Shown one piece after another: positions 17,288 to 26,107 of a stretch of 64,000 bases of DNA. Both the position numbers and the translations under genes were made by a program. The notes below the pieces were generated by a model. The model worked only from the letters and a program-made list of their open reading frames with translations, was not told where the DNA came from and ran no database searches. Position 1 is the stretch's first letter; each line of letters begins with the position of its first letter. This DNA is from JAGPHI01 sp036641735 (lineage in GTDB: Bacteria; Bacillota; Clostridia; Oscillospirales; Ruminococcaceae): positions 5,117-69,116 of the forward strand of contig JAVWEG010000001.1 of NCBI GenBank assembly GCA_036641735.1, given 5' to 3'.

Positions 17288-17713
17288 ATGGCACAGAAGG
17301 TAGTAGGGCTTATAAAGCTCCAAATTCCCGCCGGCAAGGCTACTCCGGCACCGCCAGTTGGTCCTGCGCTTGGACAGCACGGCGTTAACATTATGTCTTT
17401 TACCAAAGAATTTAACGAGCGCACACAAAAGGATATCGGTTATCTTATTCCTGTAGTCATCACAGTATATGCAGATCGTTCCTTTAGCTTTATCACAAAA
17501 ACACCACCTGCAGCGACATTGATTAAAAAAGCAATCAATATCGAAAAGGGTTCAGGTGTGCCTAACAAAACTAAGGTTTCGAGCATTACAAGGGCTCAGC
17601 TGCAAGAGATTGCTACCACAAAGATGTCTGACCTCAATGCAGCAAACATTGAAACAGCCATTAGTATGATAGCCGGTACTTGCCGCAGTATGGGCGTTAC
17701 GGTAACAGAGTAA
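17288..17713 (+). CDS. rplK: 50S ribosomal protein L11
   Basis: 141 residues, standard length, beginning AQKVVGLIKLQIPAGKATPAPPVGPALGQ, the conserved N-terminal domain that carries the thiostrepton-region prolines. The C-terminal RNA-binding domain includes GTCRSMGVTV. It follows GGAGG and is followed by rplA. Confidence 0.97.
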   Translation: MAQKVVGLIKLQIPAGKATPAPPVGPALGQHGVNIMSFTKEFNERTQKDIGYLIPVVITVYADRSFSFITKTPPAATLIKKAINIEKGSGVPNKTKVSSITRAQLQEIATTKMSDLNAANIETAISMIAGTCRSMGVTVTE

Positions 17714-17733
17714 GCATACGCTACTCATTATTA

Positions 17734-17761
17734 GTGGGAGGAGCTTATCCGCTAAAACCAC
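17734..17761 (+). promoter_or_regulatory. Candidate L1 binding site upstream of rplA
   Basis: GTGGGAGGA (17734-17742), TATCCGC and ACCAC (17757-17761) repeat the pattern seen before rplK, directly ahead of the rplA ribosome binding site AGGAGG. Confidence 0.65.
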
Positions 17762-17773
17762 AGGAGGAATAAT

Positions 17774-18469
17774 ATGAAAAATGGTAAACATTATGTCGAC
17801 AGCGCTAAGCTGATTGACCGTACAAAACAATATGAAGGCGAAGAAGCTTTGGCACTTTGCTGCCAGACAGCAAAGGCAAAGTTTGATGAAACAGTAGAGC
17901 TGCACGTACGCCTCGGCGTAGACAGCCGTCACGCAGACCAGCAGGTACGCGGTGCTGTTATTTTGCCAAACGGTACAGGTAAAACTGTGCGTGTTATAGC
18001 TATTGCCAAAGGTGATGCCGCAAAGGCAGCCGAAGCAGCAGGTGCTATGATGGTAGGCGACAAGGACTTAGTAGACAAAATCAAGAACGAAGGCTTCGTA
18101 GATTTTGATGTGCTGGTTACTTCGCCTGATATGATGGGACTTGTAGGTCCTTTAGGTAAGGTTTTAGGACCTCGCGGTTTGATGCCTAACCCTAAGGCAG
18201 GTACAGTTACAGCCGATGTAGGCCGTGCAGTTACCGAAGCTATGGCAGGTAAAATCGAGTATCGTCTCGACAAAGCAAATATCATTCACGTGCCAATCGG
18301 CAAGGCATCTTTTGGTGCTGAAAAGCTTGCAGCAAACCTTAAAGTAGTAATGGATGCAATAGTAAAGGCAAAGCCGGCAGCGGCAAAGGGCCAATACGTG
18401 CGCTCTGCTACAGTGGCTTCTACTATGGGCCCCGGGGTACGTCTCAACGCAGGCAAATACGGCGCATAA
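17774..18469 (+). CDS. rplA: 50S ribosomal protein L1
   Basis: 231 residues of the two-domain L1 fold. Conserved blocks include ELHVRLGVDSRHADQQVRG near 45 and VGPLGKVLGPRGLMPNPKAGTV near 120-141. Besides its role in the ribosome stalk, L1 represses translation of its own operon by binding mRNA; two candidate target sites lie before rplK and before this gene. Confidence 0.97.
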   Translation: MKNGKHYVDSAKLIDRTKQYEGEEALALCCQTAKAKFDETVELHVRLGVDSRHADQQVRGAVILPNGTGKTVRVIAIAKGDAAKAAEAAGAMMVGDKDLVDKIKNEGFVDFDVLVTSPDMMGLVGPLGKVLGPRGLMPNPKAGTVTADVGRAVTEAMAGKIEYRLDKANIIHVPIGKASFGAEKLAANLKVVMDAIVKAKPAAAKGQYVRSATVASTMGPGVRLNAGKYGA

Positions 18470-18476
18470 TTAGTGC

Positions 18477-18505
18477 TTGACAAAAGCACTGTATAGCGCT
18501 ATAAT
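18477..18505 (+). promoter_or_regulatory. Consensus promoter of rplJ-rplL
   Basis: TTGACA (18477-18482), 17-base spacer, TATAAT (18500-18505): a full match to the sigma-A consensus, starting 8 bases after the rplA stop. Confidence 0.9.
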
Positions 18506-18514
18506 AAAAAAGCT

Positions 18515-18655
18515 GTTTTAAAGACAGCAGGTGCTTTATTAAAACACATTGTGTTTATAATGATAACGCATAAAGGGCTCGCCCACCTGCCGAGAAACGC
18601 TCTAAAGTATTGTACTTTTCTGCCTCTTTCTCGTCTTACGGGAAAGAGGCTTTTT
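18515..18655 (+). ncRNA. L10 leader with transcription attenuator
   Basis: The leader between rplA and rplJ contains GCAGGTG (18527-18533), able to pair with CACCTGC (18584-18590), and GGGCTCGCCCACCTGCCGAG, which resembles the conserved part of the ribosomal L10 leader. It ends in a terminator stem, arms 18622-18633 and 18639-18650, followed by TTTTT at 18651-18655. L10(L12)4 binding to such leaders represses rplJL; the attenuator here suggests control at transcription. Confidence 0.8.
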
Positions 18656-18682
18656 ATTGATTAACGAAACGAGGTGAAAATT

Positions 18683-19189
18683 TTGCCAAGTGAAAAAATT
18701 CTTTCAGTTAAACAGGCTAAGGTAGCAGAGCTTCGCGAGAAGATATCTTCTTCAGTAGCCGGTGTATTGGTAGACTACAAGGGTATAAGCGTGCTTGATG
18801 ATACAAAGCTGCGCAGCGAGCTGCGTGAAGCAGGCGTTGAGTACTGTGTTATCAAAAACACTCTTATAAAGCTTGCTATCAAGGACACAAACGTTGAGGG
18901 TATGTCTAATGTATTAGAGGGCAACACTGCTCTTGCAATATCAAAGGAAGATCCCATCATCGCAGCTAAGATTATCGATAAGTATGTTGATGTTACTAAG
19001 GGTAAGCTTAACATAAAGGCTGGCTATATGGAAGGTGCATCTATGGATGCAGCTGCTGTTACAGTACTTGCCAAGCTACCAAGCAGAGAAGGCTTGCTTT
19101 CTATGCTGCTTAGCGCCATTACAGGTAATGTACGTGGTCTTGCTGTTGCTCTTAATGCAATCGCAGAAAAAAACACCGAGGTCGCATAG
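18683..19189 (+). CDS. rplJ: 50S ribosomal protein L10
   Basis: 168 residues from the TTG at 18683 (MPSEKILSVKQAK). The GTG at 18674 lies inside the GAGGTG ribosome binding site and is rejected as start. The N-terminal RNA-binding domain includes VLVDYKGISVLDDTKLR, and the C-terminal helix that carries L7/L12 dimers ends the protein. L10 anchors the stalk and, with L12, regulates its operon through the leader just upstream. Confidence 0.95.
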   Translation: MPSEKILSVKQAKVAELREKISSSVAGVLVDYKGISVLDDTKLRSELREAGVEYCVIKNTLIKLAIKDTNVEGMSNVLEGNTALAISKEDPIIAAKIIDKYVDVTKGKLNIKAGYMEGASMDAAAVTVLAKLPSREGLLSMLLSAITGNVRGLAVALNAIAEKNTEVA

Positions 19190-19242
19190 TAAATACTATT
19201 GGCGGCTATCATCAAAATTTAAATTAAACGGAGGAAAATATA

Positions 19243-19611
19243 ATGGCTTCAGAGAAAATCACAGCTATGGTAGAAGAAGTAAAAGCACTTACAGTGCTTG
19301 AGCTTAATGAGCTAGTTAAGGCAATCGAGGAAGAGTTCGGCGTATCCGCAGCAGCTCCAGTAGCAGTAGCAGCAGCAGCTGCACCTGCCGCTGAGGAGAA
19401 GAGCGAGTTCGACGTAGTGCTTGCTGAAATAGGCGACAACAAGATGGGCGTTATCAAGGCAGTTAAGGAAGTTACAGGTCTTGGCCTAAAGGAAGCAAAG
19501 GACTTAGTAGACAATGCTCCTAAGACAATCAAGGAAGCAGCTTCTAAGGCAGATGCTGAAGATATCAAGAAAAAGCTAGAGGACATCGGCGCTAAGGTAG
19601 AGCTGAAGTAA
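19243..19611 (+). CDS. rplL: 50S ribosomal protein L7/L12
   Basis: 122 residues: N-terminal dimerisation helices (about 1-35), an Ala-rich hinge (about 38-52) and the C-terminal factor-binding domain (FDVVLAEIGDNKMGVIKAVKEVTGLGLKEAK). The length is normal. A strong terminator follows 16 bases after the stop and the next gene is a transporter. rpoB is therefore not in its usual place after rplL. Confidence 0.97.
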   Translation: MASEKITAMVEEVKALTVLELNELVKAIEEEFGVSAAAPVAVAAAAAPAAEEKSEFDVVLAEIGDNKMGVIKAVKEVTGLGLKEAKDLVDNAPKTIKEAASKADAEDIKKKLEDIGAKVELK

Positions 19612-19627
19612 TCTAACGCAATACATT

Positions 19628-19669
19628 AAAAGCTGCAAGTAAAACTTTTGTTTTGCTTGCAGCTTTTTT
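19628..19669 (+). terminator. Terminator of rplJL
   Basis: 18-bp stem (19628-19645 with 19650-19667, one G-U pair), TTTT loop and a T-run. Confidence 0.9.
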
Positions 19670-19787
19670 GCAATATCGGCTTTTATGATATTAAGCTTGT
19701 TTTATATGTTTAATTTGGTATAATTAATTGAGTAATATTAGAAGCAAGCTTACATAAATTGCAATTCACAAAATAAAAGGAGAAAAT

Positions 19788-19835
19788 ATGATAGATAAAA
19801 CGAATAATTTAATAAAGATGTGCCGCTATGAATAG
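19788..19835 (+). CDS. 15-codon upstream ORF overlapping the AEC transporter start
   Basis: An ATG at 19788 follows a strong AAAAGGAG site and encodes MIDKTNNLIKMCRYE, ending with TAG at 19833-19835. The transporter ATG (19828) lies inside its last codons in another frame, and that ATG has no good Shine-Dalgarno of its own. The arrangement suggests translational coupling or leader-peptide control. The peptide resembles nothing I know. An alternative is that it is only a short spacer ORF. Confidence 0.55.
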   Translation: MIDKTNNLIKMCRYE

Positions 19836-20769
19836 TTTATCACTTGCCTTTTCCGTGGTGTGTCCGCTATTTTTAATGATGGCACTTGGATATTTTTTGC
19901 GTAAAATAAATATGTTTACACAAAGCTTTTTACAGCAGCTGAATAATCTTTGCTTTAAAGTGTTTTTACCGATAATTTTATTTGTAAATGTATACGAAAG
20001 CGATTTTTCGCTGTCATTCAATCCAAAGCTAGTGGCATTTGCAGTAATAAGCGTTGTTATAATAGTTTTTGCGCTTATGCTCATAGTGCCAAGCTTTGAA
20101 AAGAATAATCGCAGGCGCGGTGTTTTGGTACAAGGCATTTTCCGCAGCAATTTTATATTGTTTGGGCTACCTATGGCGGCATCCTTGTTCGGCGAAGAAA
20201 ATACAGGCACCACAGCCATTTTAATAGCATTTATAGTACCGCTTTTCAATCTTTTGTCAGTCGTGGCACTCGAAAGATTTAGAGGGGGCAAATTAGATAT
20301 TAAGCGTATGGCGATAGGTGTAATAACAAATCCGCTTATTTTGGGCGCACTCGCGGCATTTGTATTTGTAATTACAGGCATTAAGCTGCCTAATATAATA
20401 GAAGGTACAGTGCGTGATATCGCTAAAATAGCTACACCGCTTTCGCTTATTGTCTTGGGAGGTTCGTTCGCTTTTTCAGGCTTGCGGTCAAATCTTAAAA
20501 GCTTAATGATTGGTGTGTGCGGCAAATTAATTATAATGCCGTTTTGCCTTTTGACGATATCGGTAGCTATAGGCTATAGAGGCACGGATTTAGTGGCATT
20601 GCTTGCAATGTTCGCAAGCCCTACAGCAGTAAGCAGCTTTACTATGGCACAGCAAATGGATGCAGACGATGAGCTTGCAGGGCAGATAGTGGTGGTAAGC
20701 TCTATTGGCGCGGTAATCTCGGTTTTCTTTTGGATTTCTATTTTATCACAATTAGGATTTCTTGTGTGA
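19828..20769 (+). CDS. AEC family (auxin efflux carrier-type) transporter
   Basis: 313 residues with about ten membrane segments arranged as two five-helix halves, typical of AEC/bile-acid-fold transporters. These carry organic acids such as malate or malonate in bacteria, but the substrate cannot be read here. Blocks such as ALGYFLRKINMF near 15-27 and GLPMAASLFGEENTG near 112-126 are family features. The start relies on the upstream mini-ORF, as its own ribosome binding site is weak. The gene ends at a perfect hairpin. Confidence 0.88.
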   Translation: MNSLSLAFSVVCPLFLMMALGYFLRKINMFTQSFLQQLNNLCFKVFLPIILFVNVYESDFSLSFNPKLVAFAVISVVIIVFALMLIVPSFEKNNRRRGVLVQGIFRSNFILFGLPMAASLFGEENTGTTAILIAFIVPLFNLLSVVALERFRGGKLDIKRMAIGVITNPLILGALAAFVFVITGIKLPNIIEGTVRDIAKIATPLSLIVLGGSFAFSGLRSNLKSLMIGVCGKLIIMPFCLLTISVAIGYRGTDLVALLAMFASPTAVSSFTMAQQMDADDELAGQIVVVSSIGAVISVFFWISILSQLGFLV

Positions 20770-20787
20770 TTATCAATACGAAAAATT

Positions 20788-20832
20788 AAGAATAAGGGGC
20801 AAAATATTTTTATTTTGCCCCTTATTCTTTTA
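20788..20832. terminator. Bidirectional terminator, 19-bp perfect stem
   Basis: Arms at 20788-20806 and 20811-20829 pair perfectly around TTTT; T-rich on the plus strand after the stem and on the minus strand as well. It lies between the convergent transporter and methyltransferase. Confidence 0.88.
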
Positions 20833-20833
20833 A

Positions 20834-21670
20834 TTACAGCTTTTTGTATATATGAATATCAAATTCTATTTTAGTTTCAAGCTCTTTTTTAGCCAATAGC
20901 TTAGATGAGTCTGCGGCGGAGGTTTTCCAGTAATAAGGTGTCATTTTAAATAGGTTTTCTATATCTTCAGTACAGGCTAAGTGAATAAAATCTTGAATAT
21001 GCACTATTTCGCAGTATTCAAAGCCAACATACGGAGTTTCCTTTTGCTCGTTTTCGTAGGGGCTTTCGTATATTGCACTTTTAAGCTCCCAAAGATGCTT
21101 TGCGCCCGGCACTACATAAATAAAATGGCCGCCTTTTTTTACAGCTCTGTGTATCTCATCTATGCAAAGTGGAGAAAAGCAGTTTAGCGCTAAGTCAATG
21201 CTTGCATTTGCTACAGGCAGATGAAACACCGATGCTACAGCAAGCTCTGCATTATTTGCGTTTTTACAGGCGAGCTTTATGGCGGACTTTGATATATCTA
21301 TGCCGCCGATACGCGCTTTATCGTAAATAGAGCCAATAGCTTTAATCACACCGCCTGTATAATAGCCTTCTCCGCAGCCTAAATCCAGCATTTTAGTATC
21401 GTTATCAGCATATTTTACGCAAAGAGCCTGCAATTGCTCGCGCAATGGTGCATAATATCCATTAGATAAAAAACGGCTGCGCGCATTTACCATACCCTTA
21501 TCATCGCCCGGATTATGCGAGTTCATATGATTTGCAAGCAGTAGGTTTACACTGCCGCCGCTTGCAATATCAAAGCAATGCCCTAATTTGCACAGATAAG
21601 TTTTTTCATTTTTAAAAAGCTGCTTGCCGCATACAGGGCAAGCAAATACGCTTGAATTATTAATACTCAT
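20834..21670 (-). CDS. rlmA: 23S rRNA (guanine-N1)-methyltransferase, RlmA family
   Basis: 278 residues from the ATG at 21670, preceded by AGAAAAGAG. An N-terminal zinc ribbon (CPVC near 12-15, then CKLGHCFD) is followed by the linker GGSVNLLL and an SAM-dependent methyltransferase domain with LDLGCGEGYYT near 100-110. This layout is that of RlmA(I)/RlmA(II), which methylate G745 or G748 of 23S rRNA. In Gram-positives the RlmA(II)/TlrB type at G748 is usual and affects tylosin sensitivity; which one this is cannot be told by eye. Confidence 0.85.
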   Translation of the reverse strand: MSINNSSVFACPVCGKQLFKNEKTYLCKLGHCFDIASGGSVNLLLANHMNSHNPGDDKGMVNARSRFLSNGYYAPLREQLQALCVKYADNDTKMLDLGCGEGYYTGGVIKAIGSIYDKARIGGIDISKSAIKLACKNANNAELAVASVFHLPVANASIDLALNCFSPLCIDEIHRAVKKGGHFIYVVPGAKHLWELKSAIYESPYENEQKETPYVGFEYCEIVHIQDFIHLACTEDIENLFKMTPYYWKTSAADSSKLLAKKELETKIEFDIHIYKKL

Positions 21671-21694
21671 TTTTGCTCTTTTCTGTAATAAAAT

Positions 21695-21723
21695 GCGGCT
21701 TGCAGCTGTGTGCTGCAAGCCGC
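21695..21723 (-). terminator. Hairpin after hydA
   Basis: GCGGCTTGCAGC (21695-21706) and GCTGCAAGCCGC (21712-21723) form a perfect 12-bp stem just after the hydA stop. The minus-strand continuation is ATTTTATT, a modest T-tract. It also falls in the 5' region of rlmA. Confidence 0.7.
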
Positions 21724-21731
21724 TCTTTTGT

Positions 21732-23105
21732 TTAAAAATATTCGCTTTGTCCGCGCTCTACATATTTACCTTTGTTTTGAGCCAAAATATTGCCTTGCGT
21801 ACACACAAGCTCACCTGCCAAAAACACGGCTTTTGCTTCGCCCTGCACCTGCACTCCTTCGTATGGAGTGTAATCTACATTTTGGTGCATTTTTTCGGCG
21901 GTGATAGTATGCTCTGCGTTTTTATCCCACACCACTATGTCGGCATCTGCACCAAGCCTAATTTCGCCTTTGTTTTCTAGCCCGAATAGCCGTGCGGCAT
22001 TAGTGCTGAGCAGATTTGCCATTTCATTTGCCGTAAATCCGTATTTGTGTAATCCGAGCGACAGCATTATCTCAGCACGGTGCTCAATGCCCGGCATACC
22101 ATTTGGAATTATTGCAAAATCATATTTACCTACGTCTTTTTGCCCTGATAAATTAAACGAGCAGTGGTCGGTGGAAATGGTGTTTATCTCACCTTGCTTT
22201 AATGCCTGCCACAAAGCATCTACGTCTATACGTGAGCGCAATGGCGGCGAGCAAACATATTTAGTACCCTCTACTCCGGGCATTAAATACTTGCTTTCAT
22301 CAAGCGTAAAGTATTGCGGACAGCTTTCTACATATATTTTTTGTCCGCGTGCGCGTGCGCGCCGTATTTCTTCAAGCCCAAGCTTAGTGCTGAGATGCAC
22401 TATATGCACAGGCGTGCCGGCGGCTCTGCCTATTGCGCAAAAGCGCGCTATGGCTTCAGCTTCCACGTAATCGGGGCGAGTAACAGGGTGAAAACGTGTG
22501 GAATAATGTCCGCGAGATTTCTCCGATTTGATAAGCTCGTTTACTAAATCTCCGTTTTCACAATGCACACCGACAATGCCGTGCAGCTTGTTTACAGCGG
22601 TAAGCACTTCAAATATTTGCGCATCGGTAACACGTAAAGCATCGTAAGCCATATATAGCTTAAAGCTGGTAATGCCTGCGGCGCTCATATCGGCAAGCTC
22701 TGCTTCGGTACTATCATTCCAGTCGGTAATTGCCATATGAAAAGCGTAATTACACGAGGATTTACCGTCTGCCTTGCTGTGCCATAGCTTTAATGCCTCG
22801 TTAAGGCTATGCCCCTTATCTTGCGTGGCAAAGTCTATCAGTGTAGTAGTGCCGCCCGATATAGCGCCGGCAGTGCCGCTTGCAAAATCATCGGCGGTAT
22901 TCATTACACCGTTATTCATATCAAGATGTGTATGCGCATCAATAAATCCGGGAAAAATAAGGCAGCCCTGTGCATCGTACACTTCACAGTCATCAAGCAA
23001 AATATTCTCTTGCAGCTGTGTAATGCGCCCATCTTCGAGTAAAACATCAAGCTTTTCCTCGCCCTTTGGTGTAACGCATATGCCGTTTTTTATAAGTACT
23101 GCCAT
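21732..23105 (-). CDS. hydA: Dihydropyrimidinase / D-hydantoinase
   Basis: 457-residue amidohydrolase that opens cyclic ureides such as hydantoins or dihydropyrimidines. Metal site features are FIDAHTHLDM near 54-63, the lysine that becomes carbamylated in FKLYMAY near 150, later His residues in VGVHCENGD and VHIVHLST, and the Asp in TISTDHCSF. It is third in the ssnA-ygfK-hydA operon. In the gut-bacterial urate-degradation cluster this enzyme is thought to act on a ring-opening step, so a purine-derived ureide is the likely substrate rather than a pyrimidine. Confidence 0.92.
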   Translation of the reverse strand: MAVLIKNGICVTPKGEEKLDVLLEDGRITQLQENILLDDCEVYDAQGCLIFPGFIDAHTHLDMNNGVMNTADDFASGTAGAISGGTTTLIDFATQDKGHSLNEALKLWHSKADGKSSCNYAFHMAITDWNDSTEAELADMSAAGITSFKLYMAYDALRVTDAQIFEVLTAVNKLHGIVGVHCENGDLVNELIKSEKSRGHYSTRFHPVTRPDYVEAEAIARFCAIGRAAGTPVHIVHLSTKLGLEEIRRARARGQKIYVESCPQYFTLDESKYLMPGVEGTKYVCSPPLRSRIDVDALWQALKQGEINTISTDHCSFNLSGQKDVGKYDFAIIPNGMPGIEHRAEIMLSLGLHKYGFTANEMANLLSTNAARLFGLENKGEIRLGADADIVVWDKNAEHTITAEKMHQNVDYTPYEGVQVQGEAKAVFLAGELVCTQGNILAQNKGKYVERGQSEYF

Positions 23106-23123
23106 ATTTACCCCTTCTTTTTG

Positions 23124-26093
23124 TTAATTAAACAAATAATCCTTTTTGCTCACGGCTATTATTAATGCGCGCAACGCGTCCATTAAGCCGCAATCGGTGT
23201 CGTTTACATAATATTCAGCTACATTGCCGCCAAGACGTACCGTAGCACACATTGCAGCTCTGTCGATATAAAAACCTGCATTGTCGCTGTCGTTAAAAGC
23301 GTCCATTGTCCAGTACAGCGTAAACTTGTCTTTATACGGCTTTGCCTCATATGGGCAGAAGGTAGCACAGTTTCCACATTCATTGCACATACCGTCTACG
23401 TGGATAATCTGCGGCATAGCATAGCCGTCTATCTTTATAGCTACATTTGCTCTGTTAGGGCATACATCTACGCAAGCCTCGCATACAGTTGCACACTCTA
23501 GGCAATTGCCGCCGCCCTCGCATACTTCGCCGCGGCGAGTCATTGCATTTACGGTGCTGTCGCTTATGTTTAAAGCGGCATAGCGGTCCTGTTTTATGCT
23601 TAGCAATGCTTCACTTACGATGTTGGCATCGGCAATCGCTTCGGCTACCGTAGCAGCTCCGCGGCGGCCGTCACCTATCGCGTAAACATTTGGTCTGCTT
23701 GTCTCTAATGTATCTGAGTTTACCACAATTCTGCCCTTGCCGTCAAGTGCTAAAGCAAGCTCGTTATATAAAGTATTGTCTACTTTTTCGCCTACAGCCG
23801 CTATTACGGTATCGGCAGATACCTGCACTTTTTTGCCTGTGCCTACAGGTGCGCGGCGGCCGCTTGCATCAGGCGCGCCCAAAGCCATTACTTCGCAGGT
23901 AAGCACACCGTTTGCAAGTGCTTCGGGAGATGCCAATTCTACAAATTCCACTCCGTCGGCAATGCAAAGCTCAAGCTCTTCCTCGTCTGCGGGCATATAG
24001 CGCCTATTACGGCGATAAACAAGGCTTACACATTCTACACCCTTTACACGCTTTGCCGCACGGGCGGCATCCATAGCGGTGTTGCCGCCGCCTATAATCA
24101 CTACGTTTTTGCCGAGGTTAAGAGCATAATTTTTTGCTTTGCACTGTGCCAAAAACTCAAGCGCGTCCATAGCATCTGCGCCATCAAGCTTTAAAGACGG
24201 CGCATCCCACGCACCTATGCCAAGCACGACGGCATCATAGCTTTGTAGCTGCTCTTTAGAGCTTATTTCGGTGTTCAGATTTAAATTTACGCCCATTGCT
24301 TTTAGCAGCGCGGCATCTTTTTCTATAGCATCGCTCGCAATGCGAAATTCAGGAATAACTTGGCGCACTACACCGCCAAGTGTATCGTGCTTGTCAAAAA
24401 TTGTTACCTTAGCGCCGCCTCTTGCCAGTAAATATGCCGCTGCCATACCGGCAGGGCCGCCGCCGACGATAGCAATGTTTTTATTGCTTTTGCCGCGTGG
24501 TGCAAGGCTTTTCAATAAAGTATCAAAGGCATTATTTGCAGCCTTTAGCTTTGCATCACGGATATGTACGCTCTCGTCATAAAATCCGCGTGTGCATTTA
24601 TCCATACAATGGTGCGCACAGATAGTGCCTGTGATAAACGGCAGTGGGTTGCGCTCTAATATTACATTTAAAGCATCCTCGTACTTGCCCTCGTCTACAA
24701 ATCGCAGATATGCAGGGATATCTTGCCCAAACGGGCAGCCGCCGCGGCACGGTGCTTTAAAGCAATCTATAAGAGGCACTTCGCCGCCGCTTTTGCGATT
24801 AGGAGCTGTTTTTATCGGCTTAATATAATGTAGGTCTTTTTTAGAGCTTTCCATAAGCTTTTCTACACAGGCTAAATCTACCTTAGTAAATGCGCGTGCG
24901 CCTACCTTTTCAAGGAGATTTGCCATCTGCACAAGACGGTTATATCCGCCCGGCTTTAATAAAGTGGTGGCTATTGTGATAGGCCAAATGCCTGCTTTGT
25001 ACAAATCTGCAATATTGTGTGCATCTGCGCCGCCGGAATATGATATGCGAAGCGCACCGTCAAAAGCTAGGGTAAGCTTTTGCGCTACTTGCATAGACAG
25101 CGGAAATAAGCTGCGCCCCGACATATACATTTCGTTGCCGGGCAGCTCGTTTGCCGCTATATCCACAGGGAAAGTATTGGTAAGCTTTACACCAAAGCTA
25201 AGCGATTTTTCGTTTGCCAGCGCCTGTAAGCGTGTGAGCATAGGCACTGCATCGGCAAATTGCAAATCCTCGTTAAAATGATGCTCGTCAAATACGATGT
25301 AATCATATCCGAGCGCATCTAAAGTTTCGCGCGCCGCTTTATAGCCAAGCAAGGTAGGATTGCATTTAATAAACGTATTAAGATGTTTTTCGCTTAAAAG
25401 ATAAGTGGCTATGCGCTCTATCTCTGCAGGAGGGCAGCCGTGCAAGGTAGATAGAGTACCCGAGGTACATACTTTGCCGTCAATTGCATCGATATCAGCT
25501 TTGGTAATATTTTTAAAGCAGTGCAAATTATCGTATGCCCACGCTTTACATTCTTTAAATACAGCAAGCTCACTTGCATCTTTAAGCCCCTCAATAAAAG
25601 CATCGATTTTAGCGCTGCGAATACCCTCAAGGTCGTATCCCACGCTCATATTAAATATAAATCCGTCAGCACCGCCAAGCGCAAGCTCGCGAGATATCAG
25701 CTTTAAAGCAAAATATGCCTTTATGTATTCACTTTGCGCATCTTGTACACGCAGCTCTGTACTCCACTCTACGTTATATCCCTCGTCCTCGGCAAGTATG
25801 CAGGGCTTTGCCACAGGCAAATCCTCGCCGTCAAGCGTTTGCACTGTCTTTAGCTCAAAAAAGCGTGAGCCGCCTACATATGCCGCAATAATATTTTGCG
25901 CCAATTGCGTATGCGGCCCTGCCGCAGGGCCAAACGGAAGCTCTAAGCCTTCGTTAAAAAGCTGTAATTTTTCCGATTGAAGATTGGCTTTATAATATTT
26001 GCTTACACCAAAAATTGTTTGTTCATTGCGATTTTCCTCTAAAATATGCTCCATTAGCTTGTTAAATGGAATTGCGGTCATTCTGTCACTCAT
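23124..26093 (-). CDS. ygfK: YgfK-type iron-sulfur flavin oxidoreductase (annotated as putative selenate reductase subunit)
   Basis: 989 residues. Residues 1 to about 430 form a dihydroorotate-dehydrogenase-like barrel. Next comes a GltD-like iron-sulfur region (CFKAPCRGGCPFGQDIP, then CAHHCMDKC), then FAD and NAD(P)H Rossmann motifs (IAIVGGGPAGMAAAYLLA near 545; VVIIGGGNTAMDAARAAK near 670). Two C-terminal ferredoxin-type cysteine sets end the protein (CLECATVCEACVDVC and CNECGNCATFCPYEA). The name selenate reductase is historical. Genetic work on gut bacteria places ygfK in anaerobic purine and urate breakdown, where it probably moves electrons. It lies between ssnA and hydA. Confidence 0.93.
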   Translation of the reverse strand: MSDRMTAIPFNKLMEHILEENRNEQTIFGVSKYYKANLQSEKLQLFNEGLELPFGPAAGPHTQLAQNIIAAYVGGSRFFELKTVQTLDGEDLPVAKPCILAEDEGYNVEWSTELRVQDAQSEYIKAYFALKLISRELALGGADGFIFNMSVGYDLEGIRSAKIDAFIEGLKDASELAVFKECKAWAYDNLHCFKNITKADIDAIDGKVCTSGTLSTLHGCPPAEIERIATYLLSEKHLNTFIKCNPTLLGYKAARETLDALGYDYIVFDEHHFNEDLQFADAVPMLTRLQALANEKSLSFGVKLTNTFPVDIAANELPGNEMYMSGRSLFPLSMQVAQKLTLAFDGALRISYSGGADAHNIADLYKAGIWPITIATTLLKPGGYNRLVQMANLLEKVGARAFTKVDLACVEKLMESSKKDLHYIKPIKTAPNRKSGGEVPLIDCFKAPCRGGCPFGQDIPAYLRFVDEGKYEDALNVILERNPLPFITGTICAHHCMDKCTRGFYDESVHIRDAKLKAANNAFDTLLKSLAPRGKSNKNIAIVGGGPAGMAAAYLLARGGAKVTIFDKHDTLGGVVRQVIPEFRIASDAIEKDAALLKAMGVNLNLNTEISSKEQLQSYDAVVLGIGAWDAPSLKLDGADAMDALEFLAQCKAKNYALNLGKNVVIIGGGNTAMDAARAAKRVKGVECVSLVYRRNRRYMPADEEELELCIADGVEFVELASPEALANGVLTCEVMALGAPDASGRRAPVGTGKKVQVSADTVIAAVGEKVDNTLYNELALALDGKGRIVVNSDTLETSRPNVYAIGDGRRGAATVAEAIADANIVSEALLSIKQDRYAALNISDSTVNAMTRRGEVCEGGGNCLECATVCEACVDVCPNRANVAIKIDGYAMPQIIHVDGMCNECGNCATFCPYEAKPYKDKFTLYWTMDAFNDSDNAGFYIDRAAMCATVRLGGNVAEYYVNDTDCGLMDALRALIIAVSKKDYLFN

Positions 26094-26107
26094 TATAAAT
26101 CCTCCTA

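Noticed and set aside
19809..20525. 238-codon minus-strand frame opposite the AEC transporter
   Set aside because: Antisense shadow of a membrane protein gene with no Shine-Dalgarno and no recognisable domain.
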